From: DAOLCO01 sp964612555 | GTDB taxonomy: Bacteria; Bdellovibrionota_C; UBA2361; SZUA-149; DAOLCO01 | Reading direction: 5' to 3' | NCBI GenBank assembly: GCA_964612555.1 | Contig: CAZTBW010000008.1 | Span: forward strand, 115,307 to 179,306 | Length of the DNA stretch: 64,000 bases | Shown here: in pieces, positions 35,503-44,550 of the stretch | Layout: each line of letters begins with the position of its first letter | Position numbering within the stretch: the first letter of the stretch is position 1 | Notes under the pieces: generated by a model | What the model was told of the DNA's origin: nothing | Databases searched by the model: none | Seen by the model: the letters and a program-made list of their open reading frames with translations, nothing else | Position numbers and translations under genes: made by a program

Positions 35503-37233
35503 ATGGGAAATGTTCAGACAAGATCGGAAATTGTAGATGGCAGAGCTGCCTTTGGGCAAGAGACTGATTCTGCTCTTGATGTTACCCCTCGCAGTTCCTC
35601 TGAGGGTAAGTACACTGCCTCACTTGTTCTTTTTACGGTGTTGTTGTTTCTCACCCCTTTTCTTTTTGGTGGAAGAAGTGATCTGAGTGTTTCCGTGATT
35701 CGTGCCGTGTTCCTTCTTTTCTTTCTTGTTCGAGCGGTATTTCTTACGATTTCTCAGGCAAGATCAAGCAGGGTGGGATATTTTCGGGTATTGAAATTTT
35801 TTCCTTACCCCCGGGCGAACAGATATTTTATGTATTGTGTGCCTTTACTTCTTTTTGTTGGTGTGCAGATGCTTGCACTCCCGTACTCTGTCTTGAATGT
35901 GTTATCTCCCTTTTCGGCAGAGGCGTATGTTCAGACAGGGGCATTTGATGCTGATGGTTCCGGTTTTGGATATATCAGTCTGGATCCTCTTGCTACAAGA
36001 AACGGTTTTCTGTGGATACTTGTTTTTGGTATTCTTGGTGCTGAGCTTCTTTCCCTTGAAGTGCATACGTATATGTACTCTTCCCATAGACATTCACGCA
36101 AAAAACGTCATAGAAGCAGTATGCCGACGGAGTTTGCAGAATCATCCAGGGCATTTGATTTTTATTCTGAGTTTTTTCTTTCATCCCTGATATATCTTTC
36201 TCTTGCTTGTTCTCTTGTGGCTATTTTTCATCTGGCTTCAGGGTCTGAACAGCTTTTTGGTATGTTTGCTCCTGATGTAAATTTCCAGGGACATAGCCGT
36301 GCACACTATCCATTTGTGAGTCCTAATCATCTTGCGGTGGTTTTGGAAATTGGGCTTATGCTTTCTTTTGTAAAGATCCTGAGGGATCGGCAATTACGAG
36401 GGCTTTCAATAGAACCCAGAGAAGATGAAACTCTTATGCGCCGGGTTGTACGAACGATAGGGCAGTGGGAAAATCAGGCAAAAGAGGTGGTAGCTTTTGT
36501 GGTATTGCTGCTTGGACTTTTTCTCACTGGTTCTCGAGCGGGTATTACTATTTCGTTATCTGCAATTACAGTTTTGTGGATGTATTATAAACTTTTTCCG
36601 GTTGTGGTTCTGGGAAGCAGAGTAAGAAGAAGCTATTCTTCTTCGAAGAGATTTGGAAGATCCCAAAATCGCTTTAACTGGTTACCGGCTCTTGTTTTTC
36701 CTCTGGTTCTGGTTTTTGTTGCTTTCTTTTTTATGGGAGATCGCAGCAGAAATCAGCTTGCTTCTCGTATGGAAACCGGAATTCAGGAAGGGCTTGATAT
36801 TGGACGAAAACAACTTCAGGGAATAAGCCTTGAGGTTTTTTCTGAAAACCCTCTTTGGGGAGTCGGCTTGAATGCCTGGAAACAATCCGCTCCAAAATTT
36901 GCAAACGAGACACTTGCCCCCTGGGAGCTTGATTATGCACACAATGAATACCTGCAATTTTTAGCCGAACTTGGGCTTATCGGGTCAGCGCTTCTTGTTT
37001 GCCCATTGTTTTATTTGTTTGGCAGGGTTTGCAGGGCAGTTAAGGAAACAGACCTGCCTGAAGTAATGTCTACCACACAAAAATTTTACCTTTCAGGTTT
37101 GTTTTTGTGTTTTCTTGTTCCTTTTTTACATGCCTGGGTCGATTTTCCACTTCATATGCCAGCAGTTTCGTTTTCAATGCTGTGTTCATTCGTATTATTT
37201 TCGAGGGCTTTAATCTTTTATTTAAAAAGATAG
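35503..37233 (+). CDS. O-antigen polymerase/ligase family protein (Wzy_C)
   Basis: About 576 residues with 10-12 membrane helices. The Wzy_C domain (~320-500) contains the helix VVLLLGLFLTGSRAGITISL and a large exported loop ending NPLWGVGLNAWKQSA and YAHNEYLQFLAELGLIGSAL, the AHNxxLxxxxExG signature of the family. It would polymerise or ligate undecaprenyl-linked repeat units on the periplasmic face. It is transcribed away from the export operon, sharing the intergenic region 35362-35502. The frame starts at TTG 35473; ATG 35503 is a more likely start. I cannot distinguish polymerase from ligase. Confidence 0.87.
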   Translation: MGNVQTRSEIVDGRAAFGQETDSALDVTPRSSSEGKYTASLVLFTVLLFLTPFLFGGRSDLSVSVIRAVFLLFFLVRAVFLTISQARSSRVGYFRVLKFFPYPRANRYFMYCVPLLLFVGVQMLALPYSVLNVLSPFSAEAYVQTGAFDADGSGFGYISLDPLATRNGFLWILVFGILGAELLSLEVHTYMYSSHRHSRKKRHRSSMPTEFAESSRAFDFYSEFFLSSLIYLSLACSLVAIFHLASGSEQLFGMFAPDVNFQGHSRAHYPFVSPNHLAVVLEIGLMLSFVKILRDRQLRGLSIEPREDETLMRRVVRTIGQWENQAKEVVAFVVLLLGLFLTGSRAGITISLSAITVLWMYYKLFPVVVLGSRVRRSYSSSKRFGRSQNRFNWLPALVFPLVLVFVAFFFMGDRSRNQLASRMETGIQEGLDIGRKQLQGISLEVFSENPLWGVGLNAWKQSAPKFANETLAPWELDYAHNEYLQFLAELGLIGSALLVCPLFYLFGRVCRAVKETDLPEVMSTTQKFYLSGLFLCFLVPFLHAWVDFPLHMPAVSFSMLCSFVLFSRALIFYLKR

Positions 37234-37429
37234 TAAATATGTAGTGAAGATTCCTAGATTTAAGTAATTTAAAATTATAAGTTTTGTTGACAATCTCTTG
37301 TTCAGGAAGCTAGAATCCTTTAAAAAAGTGGTCAATTGTGGAGTACCCTCCATGGGGAGTCTGGTTTTGTCGGCTCTGATCAGAATTTTTTAAGATCTTT
37401 AAAAATGAAAAAAGATGCGGGGAGATGCT

Positions 37430-38269
37430 ATGTTTGAGAAACCTTTTGGTGCAGGAGAGCAAAAGTTTAAGGTGACAGGATTTTTTTTCTGTCTTTCTGT
37501 TTCACTTTTGTTTGCGGGGGTTGTGGCTATTTTGCCTACAGGGTCTGTAAGTGCTGCAGAATTAAGAATACTTGATACCAAAGGCGATGCATACGTGGTG
37601 TTTGATGCTCTCTCTGGTTCTACTTTTTCGGTAGAAGCGGTTACTACCCTTGAGTCAGATGGAAGTCTTACTCTCAAAGGTGGAAATAATTCCTTTTCAA
37701 CTTCAAAAGAAATTACCCGTAATGGTTCAAGTTCCGGAGTGGTGTTTGAAGGGGTTGAGGCTGGCACCTATACCCTGGTTCCATCTGACGAAAAAACCAC
37801 TGTAACCAAGGTTGATATTTTGTCGTCTTCCCAGGTTCTTGGTCGTGGAGCAGAAAATGGTAGTAGCGCTGCTGCTTCAGACAGTTCCGGTATCAGTAAG
37901 TCCGCATATTCTGCCGGGGCTGCTGCGGTTGCTGGTGCTGTTGCGGTTGGTGCCTCAGCCGGTGCCTCCAGTATTATTTCTTCCGGTTCGGGTTCCTCTG
38001 CTGCTGGTGCCGCACGTTTTGGTGGTGGAGCTTTTGGTGGAGCCGGTGTGAGCAATCCTTTTATTGTGATTAATCCAAGAAGTGGCGGTGCACCGAGTTT
38101 TGACCCTGATAGACCCGGCTCAGTACCGGTGGCTGGAGCTCCTGATAATATACCAGCACCGGCTGCTGCGCCTACTCCTAGACCAACTGAATTTCCTGCC
38201 AGTAATCCTTCTGGACAACCATCAGTTATGCCCGCACCACCTATTAAGGATCCAATGACGCCGAGTTAG
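37430..38269 (+). CDS. Exported low-complexity protein (Ala/Gly/Ser-rich, Pro-rich tail)
   Basis: A 279-residue secreted protein of unknown family. A signal peptide (~10-45) ends near SVSAAE. Residues ~48-145 look like a small beta domain (LRILDTKGDAYVVFDALSGS, GVEAGTYTLVPSDEK), resembling carbohydrate or FecR-like folds only in general pattern. Residues ~160-215 are an Ala/Gly/Ser-rich segment hydrophobic enough to be a membrane helix (AAAVAGAVAVGASAGASS), and the last ~70 residues are Pro-rich. ATG 37430 is preceded by GGGGAG at 5-base spacing, so I prefer it to ATG 37415. It lies between the polymerase gene and a secreted repeat protein. Confidence 0.7.
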   Translation: MFEKPFGAGEQKFKVTGFFFCLSVSLLFAGVVAILPTGSVSAAELRILDTKGDAYVVFDALSGSTFSVEAVTTLESDGSLTLKGGNNSFSTSKEITRNGSSSGVVFEGVEAGTYTLVPSDEKTTVTKVDILSSSQVLGRGAENGSSAAASDSSGISKSAYSAGAAAVAGAVAVGASAGASSIISSGSGSSAAGAARFGGGAFGGAGVSNPFIVINPRSGGAPSFDPDRPGSVPVAGAPDNIPAPAAAPTPRPTEFPASNPSGQPSVMPAPPIKDPMTPS

Positions 38270-38344
38270 TTTTTGTGAGTTTTTTAGGAAATTTTTTGCT
38301 TTTGAAGTTGTTATTACGTAACAGGAAAAATAAGGATTCATAGA

Positions 38345-39298
38345 ATGAACCCAATGAAAAATGTATGTAAGTTAGTTTTGTCACTATCGCTTGTCGTTCA
38401 GTTTGGTTTTCAGGCAGATGCTGGTGCCATTGATTTTGATGGTGATGGAAAGTCTGACCCTGCCGTGCATCGTCCGATAGATGGGGCGCTTGCTTCCGAG
38501 TCGGTATGGTATGTTGCTTCAACTGCTCTGGATGGGACTTTGAGGTATCAGTGGGGGCTTTATGGTGATTTACCGGTACCCGGTGAATATTTTGGTGGAA
38601 ATGGTGCCGATATTGCTGTGTTCAGACCTTCAAACGGTACATGGTACATTCGCAAGTTTAATCCTGGCTTAACATTTGATACCGCAGAGGGGTATCAGTG
38701 GGGGCTTCCCGGGGACAAGCCAATGGCGTGTGATTTTAATGGGACTGGTCGAAGTGATCTTTCTATATACAGACCTTCTACCGGTGTATGGTATGTACGG
38801 AACACTTCAAGTAATGATGTTCTGGTTCAGCAGTGGGGAGGGTTCCCTGGTGATAAGGCAGTGCCTATGGATTATGACTCTGATGGGAATTGTGATTTTA
38901 CTGTTTACAGAGATGGTCAGTGGTATGTGGTGCTTTCATCGTCTCAATCCGCAGGAGCGGTGATTCCTTGGGGTGCCGCGGGGGACATTCCCGTACCGGG
39001 GCATTATGATGGTGACAATATAGTTGATTTTGCGGTTTTTAGACCAAGTAATGCTACCTGGTATGTCCGTCGATCTACTCTTGCCGGTCTTACTTCACGT
39101 GTTGTTCAGTGGGGACTTCCCGGAGATATTCCGGTGCCTGCTGATTACACTGGAAATGGAAAGACTGATATTGCAGTATTCAGACCCTCAAGTGGGACTT
39201 TCTTCATACTGACCAATGATAGCGATTATACGAGCGCTGTTGCTCAGCAGTTTGGTCTTCCAAGTGATACTCCGATTGGAGGTCGTTTGCTGGACTGA
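38345..39298 (+). CDS. Secreted FG-GAP/VCBS-like beta-propeller repeat protein
   Basis: A 317-residue exported protein. A signal peptide (~1-27, ending FQADAGA) precedes about six ~45-residue repeats with the pattern DxDGDGKxDxAVxRPxxGxWYV...QWGLPGDxPVP. Examples are IDFDGDGKSDPAVHRP, YTGNGKTDIAVFRPSSGTF and QWGLPGDIPVPADY. The D-x-D-G-x-G loops are calcium-binding, as in integrin-like FG-GAP propellers. Such repeats are common in secreted adhesins and hydrolases; no catalytic domain is attached here. The repeats are not identical at the DNA level, so they are old. A strong terminator follows its stop. Confidence 0.85.
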   Translation: MNPMKNVCKLVLSLSLVVQFGFQADAGAIDFDGDGKSDPAVHRPIDGALASESVWYVASTALDGTLRYQWGLYGDLPVPGEYFGGNGADIAVFRPSNGTWYIRKFNPGLTFDTAEGYQWGLPGDKPMACDFNGTGRSDLSIYRPSTGVWYVRNTSSNDVLVQQWGGFPGDKAVPMDYDSDGNCDFTVYRDGQWYVVLSSSQSAGAVIPWGAAGDIPVPGHYDGDNIVDFAVFRPSNATWYVRRSTLAGLTSRVVQWGLPGDIPVPADYTGNGKTDIAVFRPSSGTFFILTNDSDYTSAVAQQFGLPSDTPIGGRLLD

Positions 39299-39320
39299 TT
39301 TTAAAGCTACTACGCTAATA

Positions 39321-39350
39321 AAGCCAGGCAAGTGCCTGGCTTTTGTTTTT
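39321..39350 (+). terminator. Rho-independent terminator after the propeller-protein gene
   Basis: AAGCCAGGCA (39321-39330) is complementary to TGCCTGGCTT (39333-39342), giving an 8-9-bp stem once a loop is allowed. It is followed by TTTTGTTTTT. Confidence 0.88.
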
Positions 39351-39440
39351 TGTGCTCTGATTTTTTCAGTATCCGCTATTTTAATTAATCCCGTGAAGTG
39401 TTAAATTAACGCTCTTAAATAATCATTAATTTAAAAATCA

Positions 39441-39989
39441 TTGGGTGGGGTTTTGAGGTCTTCCAGTGTTCTAGATTCATATATAAGAGAGCGACATTTG
39501 GAAGGTCCAAACGCTGAGTTCTTTCTGGGGCTTTCTGTTAATTTTAAATCCGAGATGGATGATTTAATTACAGAGCTCTCGCCTTCTGCCAATGCTCTGA
39601 GAAACATTCTCCTGCTTATTGAAGAAATTGCTAAAAGAGAGAGTCTTTCTCTTTCTGAAGTGTATAGCTCCAGTGCTCTTTTTCAAGTGCTTCAGGATAA
39701 AGATATTCCCCGAAAAGAGAAAACAAAAAGAGTAAGAGAAATACTAGAAAGAAGACGGTATCCTGAGCGTACCCGTTTAGAGAATCTTGTTCAGGAAAAT
39801 GTTTCCGGAATAAGCAGGAAGTTTAATATCAAGGTTACCCTTCCGGATGAACTTGAGGGAGATCGTCTTGAAATAAAAATGTACGGACGGAGCCCCGAAG
39901 ATTTTCAGGATGCCGCACAAAAACTCGCCATGCTTTCCGAATCAAGGGAACTAAACACTCTCTTTGGCATACTTCGAGGAGAGGTATGA
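39441..39989 (+). CDS. Unknown small protein coupled to the SPL-like radical SAM gene
   Basis: A 182-residue, mostly helical charged protein without a recognised family. A strongly basic segment (RKEKTKRVREILERRRYPER, ~99-118) is followed by a possible alpha/beta C-terminal domain (NIKVTLPDELEGDRLEIKMY). It has no signal peptide or membrane helix. The stop overlaps the start of the radical SAM gene (ATGA, 39986-39989), so the products are translationally coupled and may form a complex; the basic segment could contact nucleic acid. The start is uncertain: TTG 39441 opens the frame, and TTG 39453 is possible after GGTGGGG. Confidence 0.6.
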   Translation: MGGVLRSSSVLDSYIRERHLEGPNAEFFLGLSVNFKSEMDDLITELSPSANALRNILLLIEEIAKRESLSLSEVYSSSALFQVLQDKDIPRKEKTKRVREILERRRYPERTRLENLVQENVSGISRKFNIKVTLPDELEGDRLEIKMYGRSPEDFQDAAQKLAMLSESRELNTLFGILRGEV

Positions 39990-41161
39990 GGAATAGAGAA
40001 GTAACATATCCAAAAATTTTGATTGTTGAGGATGCCGCCAGAGAAGATGCGATAAGTACCCGGGTACTTTCAAGACTGCCTGATGCAAAAGTTGTTTTTG
40101 TTCCTGAAGCAGATGACCCCTTGTATGTAAAATCACAGGTTGATGCTGCCATTTCAGAGCTTCTTGGAGATACGAAACAACTTTCTGATGCAGAACGCTT
40201 TTCGCTGGGTAAAAGGGTGCTTATGTTAAAGCGCCATAAAGGTTCCTGGCTGAAGAGTTGTCCCGGCACATCGGGACATGTCTGTTGTAATCTGTTCATC
40301 GTAAACCCCGGTGAAGGCTGTCCGCTTGATTGTACTTATTGTTATTTACAGTCCTATCTCAAGAATAACCCTACCTTGAAGTTATATACCAATACCTGCG
40401 ACCTCTTTGATGAATTAGCGCAGAAATTTACTTCCGAACCCGGGAGATTATTTCGGGTGGGAACGGGTGAATTGATTGATAGTCTTGTGTGGGATGATTT
40501 AACTGATTCAACGCTTGATTTTGTTCCTTTCTTTGCAAGGTTTAGTAATGCGGTACTGGAGCTGAAATCAAAAGATGATTATGTTGACAATCTGATTTCT
40601 CTTAAAAATGAGCATAAAGGACAGGTCGTGGTATCCTGGTCGGTTAATGCCCAGAGTATAAACCAGAAAGATGAGGCTAACACCGCAACACTTGGAGAGC
40701 GTATTGAAGCTGCCGGAAAAGTCATTGAAGCTGGGTATCGGGTGGGTTTTCACTTTGACCCGATCGTTCATTTTGATGGATGGGAAGAAGAGTACCATGA
40801 TACCATTCAGCGAATATTCTCTCAGATTCCCAGGGAGCGGGTCGCCTGGGTAAGTATCTCAAGCCTGAGATACAAAACAGAGCTTCAGGATATGATGAAG
40901 TCAAGATTTCCTGAGAGTACGCTTCCCTACGGAGAACAGTTTCTGGCAAGAGATGCAAAACTGCGTTACATTCAGCCAATACGCTTTAGAATGCTTCGAT
41001 TCATGTGGGATGAACTGAAGAAAATAAGTGACCAAATGCCTGTGTATATGTGTATGGAAAGTGCTGCTGCCTGGAAGGGGCTTACCGGTGGTACTCCGAC
41101 CGCGGGTGAGGAACTTAGGGAAGTATTTGCAAGGAGGGCGAGTTTGCCTGTAATCTCCTAG
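39986..41161 (+). CDS. SPL-like radical SAM protein (SplB/COG1533 family, lacks the SPL hydrogen-donor Cys)
   Basis: A 391-residue radical SAM enzyme. The cluster-binding CxxxCxxC is Cys112/116/119 in GCPLDCTYCYLQ, with the SPL-type YLQ after it. Other family segments are VGTGELIDSL, LELKSKDDYVD, VVSWSVNAQSI and GYRVGFHFDPI. In Bacillus SplB the residue that returns hydrogen to the thymine radical is Cys141 in EAACTSD; the corresponding stretch here is RVGTGE, with Gly159 at that spot. It is therefore a family member that probably does not perform the canonical spore photoproduct reaction. The organism shows no sign of sporulation in this window. It is coupled by ATGA to the small gene upstream. 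Confidence 0.85.
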   Translation: MRNREVTYPKILIVEDAAREDAISTRVLSRLPDAKVVFVPEADDPLYVKSQVDAAISELLGDTKQLSDAERFSLGKRVLMLKRHKGSWLKSCPGTSGHVCCNLFIVNPGEGCPLDCTYCYLQSYLKNNPTLKLYTNTCDLFDELAQKFTSEPGRLFRVGTGELIDSLVWDDLTDSTLDFVPFFARFSNAVLELKSKDDYVDNLISLKNEHKGQVVVSWSVNAQSINQKDEANTATLGERIEAAGKVIEAGYRVGFHFDPIVHFDGWEEEYHDTIQRIFSQIPRERVAWVSISSLRYKTELQDMMKSRFPESTLPYGEQFLARDAKLRYIQPIRFRMLRFMWDELKKISDQMPVYMCMESAAAWKGLTGGTPTAGEELREVFARRASLPVIS

Positions 41162-41214
41162 TGCAAGATGTTTTGAATTTTAGTGATTAAAAAGGAGGGG
41201 ACTTTCCCGTTTTT

Positions 41215-43932
41215 GTGTTGCAGAATGTATTACAAAAAGTTTTCGGAACGAAGAATGATCGTAAATTAAAAGCACTCTTTCCTCTGGTGTATGAGGTAAG
41301 CCAGAAGGAGAAAGAGGTTAAAGCCCTTAGTGATGCTTCTCTTCAGGGAATGACGGCTCAGTTTAAAGAGAAACTTTCTCAAGGTGCTTCGCTCGATGAT
41401 ATTTTAGTTGATGCCTTTGCGGTAGTAAGAGAAGCGTCCGTGCGGCTTCTTGGAATGCGTCATTTTGATGTTCAGGTACTTGGCGGTATTGTTTTACATC
41501 GTGGTGAAATTTCCGAAATGAAAACCGGGGAAGGTAAAACTCTGACCGCAACTCTTCCCGTATATCTGAATGCTCTGACAGAAAAAGGAGTTCATGTTGT
41601 TACCGTAAATGATTATCTTGCAAAGCGTGATGCTGAGTGGATGTCCAGGGTGTATGGGTTTCTTGGTCTTTCTACGGGATGTGTGTTAGCCGGGCTTGAC
41701 CCGATAGAACGACAACAAGCATATGCTGCCGATATCAGTTATGGTCAAAATAACGAGTTCGGTTTTGACTATCTTCGGGATAACATGAAGATGGATATGT
41801 CTGAACGGGCACAACGGGGACATCACTTTGCGATAGTGGATGAAGTGGATTCCATACTTATAGATGAAGCAAGAACCCCTTTGATTATTTCCGGTCCAAG
41901 TGAGAAGCCCACCAAGACCTATCAGGTTGCAGATCAGGTAGTCAGAAAATTATCACCTGAAAAAGATTTCACTACCGAGTTAAAGTCAAAACAAACGATG
42001 CTTACTGAGGATGGAATTCGCTCCGTTGAGCAAATTCTCGGTGTCAACAACTTGTACGATCCTGAGAATATAGAACTTGTGCACCATGTACAGCAGGCAC
42101 TTAAAGCGCATGTCACCATGAAGCGTGATATTGATTATGTAGTCCGTGGGGGACAAGTCATTATTGTTGACGAGTTTACTGGACGCCTTATGGCTGGAAG
42201 GCGCTGGTCTGACGGGCTTCACCAGGCAGTAGAAGCCAAGGAAGGGGTTGAGATTCAGAGAGAGAGTCAGACGCTTGCCACTATTACATTTCAGAATTAT
42301 TTCCGTCTTTATAAAAAGCTTGCCGGTATGACCGGCACTGCTGAAACTGAGGCACCTGAGTTTAAAAAGATTTATAATCTTGATGTAGTGGTAGTGCCTA
42401 CTAATGAGCCTATGGTTCGTAATGATCGTGGTGACATAGTGTATATTACCGAACCTGCGAAATTCAAGGGAGCGGTTGCTGCAATCAGAGATGCTAACGA
42501 AAAAGGGCAACCGGTATTGGTAGGAACGGGAAGTATTGAAAAATCAGAAGTTCTTAGTGAGCTGCTCAAAAGAGAAGGGGTACCGCATCATGTTCTAAAT
42601 GCGAAACACCATGAACAGGAAGCCGAGATAGTGGCGCAGGCAGGAAGGATTGGCTCGGTTACTATTTCTACTAATATGGCAGGTCGGGGTACCGATATTA
42701 TACTTGGGGGGAATCCTGAGTTTCTTGCATACGCAGAAGCGGGTACTCGTGACCCTGATGATGAAGCCTATCAGGGTGCCTTAAAAAGATTTCAGACTAT
42801 CTGTGCAGAAGAAAAGAAAAAAGTACTTGAGCTTGGCGGTTTGTGTATTATCGGAACTGAGCGTCATGAAAGCAGGCGTATTGATAATCAGTTAAGAGGT
42901 CGTGCGGGACGACAGGGAGATCCTGGTCTTTCTCAATTCTTTATTTCTCTTGAAGATGATCTGATGAAGCGTTTTGGTGGTGAGAAACTTCAAAGTATGA
43001 TGCTTAAAGTTGCCGGAGATACTGATGAAGGTATTCAGGGATGGGCAATCTCCAACTCGATAGAACGTGCTCAGAAACGAGTTGAGGGGTACCACTTTGA
43101 TATGCGAAAGCATGTTCTTGAGTTTGATGATGTTCTGAATAAGCAACGGGAAGTAATCTACGGGCTTAGAGAGCGAGTCCTTGGAGAGGAGCTTAAAGGA
43201 GAAGATATTGATGAGTTACTTGGAGATGTGGTTGAATCCATTGTGCTTTCTTACGTAAACGAAAAAACTCCCGTTATAGACTGGAATTTGGAAGGTCTTT
43301 TGAAAGAATTCTCTGCTGTCTTTGGTGTAGAAGCGCCGGATACTGTTTTTAATGATCTTCAAGATCAGGGGAATAAAGAGCTTGCCCAGGTCTTGTATGA
43401 TGATCTTTTCTCTTTATCCAAAGAGCAGCTTCAGAGTCGCCGTTCACAAATTGGAAGCGACCGGATGGCATATTTCTGTAAAGTGATTTATCTGCAAGCG
43501 ATTAACCATTTCTGGAGAGATCACCTGACGCTGATGGACCATTTGCGAGAAGGTGTGTACTACAAACGGTATATGCAGAAAAACCCCTTACATGAGTACC
43601 AGCGTGAAGGGTATGAGGCATTTGGGCGGATGATGTTAAGCATTCAGCGTTCGGTGGTGCAGCATGTTATGATGGCAGAAATTCCTACTGCTGAAGAAAT
43701 CGCTCGTCTTGAGGAGCAGGAGAAAGAAACCGTAAGAAGAAGAGAGGAAGCTGCAAAAGAAATACATGAAGATGCTTCTGCTCTGAAAAGTTCAGAAGGC
43801 GGTGATTCTGGTTCTTCCGGGAATAGAAAACAGCGAAGAGCGCAGCAAAAACTTCAGGGAGTTACCATGACGAAGAGCGACTATGCACCAAGCCCGGCTC
43901 CTTCAAGTAAAAAGAAGAAAAAAAAGAAGTAA
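41215..43932 (+). CDS. secA: Preprotein translocase ATPase SecA
   Basis: A 905-residue motor that drives protein export through SecYEG. Walker A is MKTGEGKTLTA (~103-112), the DEAD-like box is VDEVDSILIDEARTPLI, and motif VI is QLRGRAGRQGDPG. The preprotein cross-linking and helical scaffold regions are complete (DFDDVLNKQREVIYGLR, HFWRDHLTLMDHLREG). The C-terminus ends in a Ser/Pro-rich linker and seven lysines; the usual CxCx8C(H/C) zinc motif for SecB binding is absent. AAAGGAGGGG (41191-41200) lies unusually far (14 bases) from GTG 41215. A hairpin follows the gene. Confidence 0.97.
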   Translation: MLQNVLQKVFGTKNDRKLKALFPLVYEVSQKEKEVKALSDASLQGMTAQFKEKLSQGASLDDILVDAFAVVREASVRLLGMRHFDVQVLGGIVLHRGEISEMKTGEGKTLTATLPVYLNALTEKGVHVVTVNDYLAKRDAEWMSRVYGFLGLSTGCVLAGLDPIERQQAYAADISYGQNNEFGFDYLRDNMKMDMSERAQRGHHFAIVDEVDSILIDEARTPLIISGPSEKPTKTYQVADQVVRKLSPEKDFTTELKSKQTMLTEDGIRSVEQILGVNNLYDPENIELVHHVQQALKAHVTMKRDIDYVVRGGQVIIVDEFTGRLMAGRRWSDGLHQAVEAKEGVEIQRESQTLATITFQNYFRLYKKLAGMTGTAETEAPEFKKIYNLDVVVVPTNEPMVRNDRGDIVYITEPAKFKGAVAAIRDANEKGQPVLVGTGSIEKSEVLSELLKREGVPHHVLNAKHHEQEAEIVAQAGRIGSVTISTNMAGRGTDIILGGNPEFLAYAEAGTRDPDDEAYQGALKRFQTICAEEKKKVLELGGLCIIGTERHESRRIDNQLRGRAGRQGDPGLSQFFISLEDDLMKRFGGEKLQSMMLKVAGDTDEGIQGWAISNSIERAQKRVEGYHFDMRKHVLEFDDVLNKQREVIYGLRERVLGEELKGEDIDELLGDVVESIVLSYVNEKTPVIDWNLEGLLKEFSAVFGVEAPDTVFNDLQDQGNKELAQVLYDDLFSLSKEQLQSRRSQIGSDRMAYFCKVIYLQAINHFWRDHLTLMDHLREGVYYKRYMQKNPLHEYQREGYEAFGRMMLSIQRSVVQHVMMAEIPTAEEIARLEEQEKETVRRREEAAKEIHEDASALKSSEGGDSGSSGNRKQRRAQQKLQGVTMTKSDYAPSPAPSSKKKKKKK

Positions 43933-43935
43933 ATT

Positions 43936-43969
43936 AAGCGGAAAATTATTCGTGAATCGTTTTCCGCTT
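43936..43969 (+). terminator. Hairpin after secA, probable terminator
   Basis: A perfect 10-bp stem AAGCGGAAAA (43936-43945) with TTTTCCGCTT (43960-43969) follows the secA stop by 3 bases. The T-run after it is short (TTTGC), so termination may be partial. Confidence 0.65.
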
Positions 43970-44017
43970 TGCTAACATCCCATCTTTCATAGAGAAAACA
44001 CTTTAAATATTATTACT

Positions 44018-44497
44018 ATGTTAGAGTACTTACATGAAGTAATCTTGCCACTGACCTGGGCACAGCTTGGTGCCACAGTGCTGTGTGGAGTTTTATTGGG
44101 AGCTGAACGCCAGATTCGAGGAAGACCTGCGGGAGTACGAACAGCTATCATGATATGTCTTGGAAGTGAAATATTTGTAAATTTGAGTGGTACCGTAAAT
44201 GGTCCTTCCAGTGATGGTACGAGAGTACTGGGACAGGTAGTGACCGGGGTTGGTTTTCTTGGAGCGGGAGTGATGCTTGCTCGTGGGAGTATGGTTATAG
44301 GAGTAACTTCTGCGAGTGTGATATGGGTGATGGCAGCAGTTGGTGCGACCATTGGTCTTGGATATGTGAGTGCTGCAATAACAGTTACAATTTTTACCGT
44401 GATAGTACTTACTTTGTTTGATTATCTGGAACATCGTCTTGGTTTTCCTGAAGTGCCATTAAAAAAAGGCGCCTCAGCGGCAAAAGAAGATTCGTAG
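44018..44497 (+). CDS. MgtC/SapB-family membrane protein
   Basis: A 159-residue inner-membrane protein with four to five helices. The conserved N-terminal motif is GVLLGAERQIRGRPAGVRT, followed by LGSEIFVNLSG, VVTGVGFLGAGVML and TSASVIWVMAAVGATIGLG, all standard for MgtC/SapB. The C-terminal ACT-like domain of longer MgtC proteins is absent. Members affect magnesium homeostasis or membrane potential, often by inhibiting F-ATPase; the role here is unknown. The stop codon TAG is part of the start of a short palindromic element (44495-44520). Confidence 0.88.
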   Translation: MLEYLHEVILPLTWAQLGATVLCGVLLGAERQIRGRPAGVRTAIMICLGSEIFVNLSGTVNGPSSDGTRVLGQVVTGVGFLGAGVMLARGSMVIGVTSASVIWVMAAVGATIGLGYVSAAITVTIFTVIVLTLFDYLEHRLGFPEVPLKKGASAAKEDS

Positions 44498-44520
44498 GGG
44501 CAATCCCTTGCGGTTGCCCG
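44495..44520. repeat. Short palindromic element at the mgtC stop codon
   Basis: GTAGGGGCAATCCCTTGCGG with TTGCCC pairs GGGCAA (44498-44503) with TTGCCC (44514-44519). The GTAGGGGC-AA...TTGCCC form resembles the dispersed GTAGGGGC-type palindromes seen between genes in many bacteria. It contains the TAG stop of mgtC. Confidence 0.5.
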
Positions 44521-44550
44521 AAATAAATTCTCTGGCATAACAAATAGCTT

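Noticed and set aside
37326..37400. Possible riboswitch or terminator before the exported low-complexity protein (TGGAG-TACC-CTCCA hairpin and TCTGATCAGA palindrome)
   Set aside because: Stems are only five base pairs each, with no recognisable aptamer core; too weak to call.
37768..38055. Ala/Pro-rich 95-codon minus-strand frame
   Set aside because: It is the antisense shadow of the Ala/Gly/Ser-rich segment of the exported protein on the plus strand.
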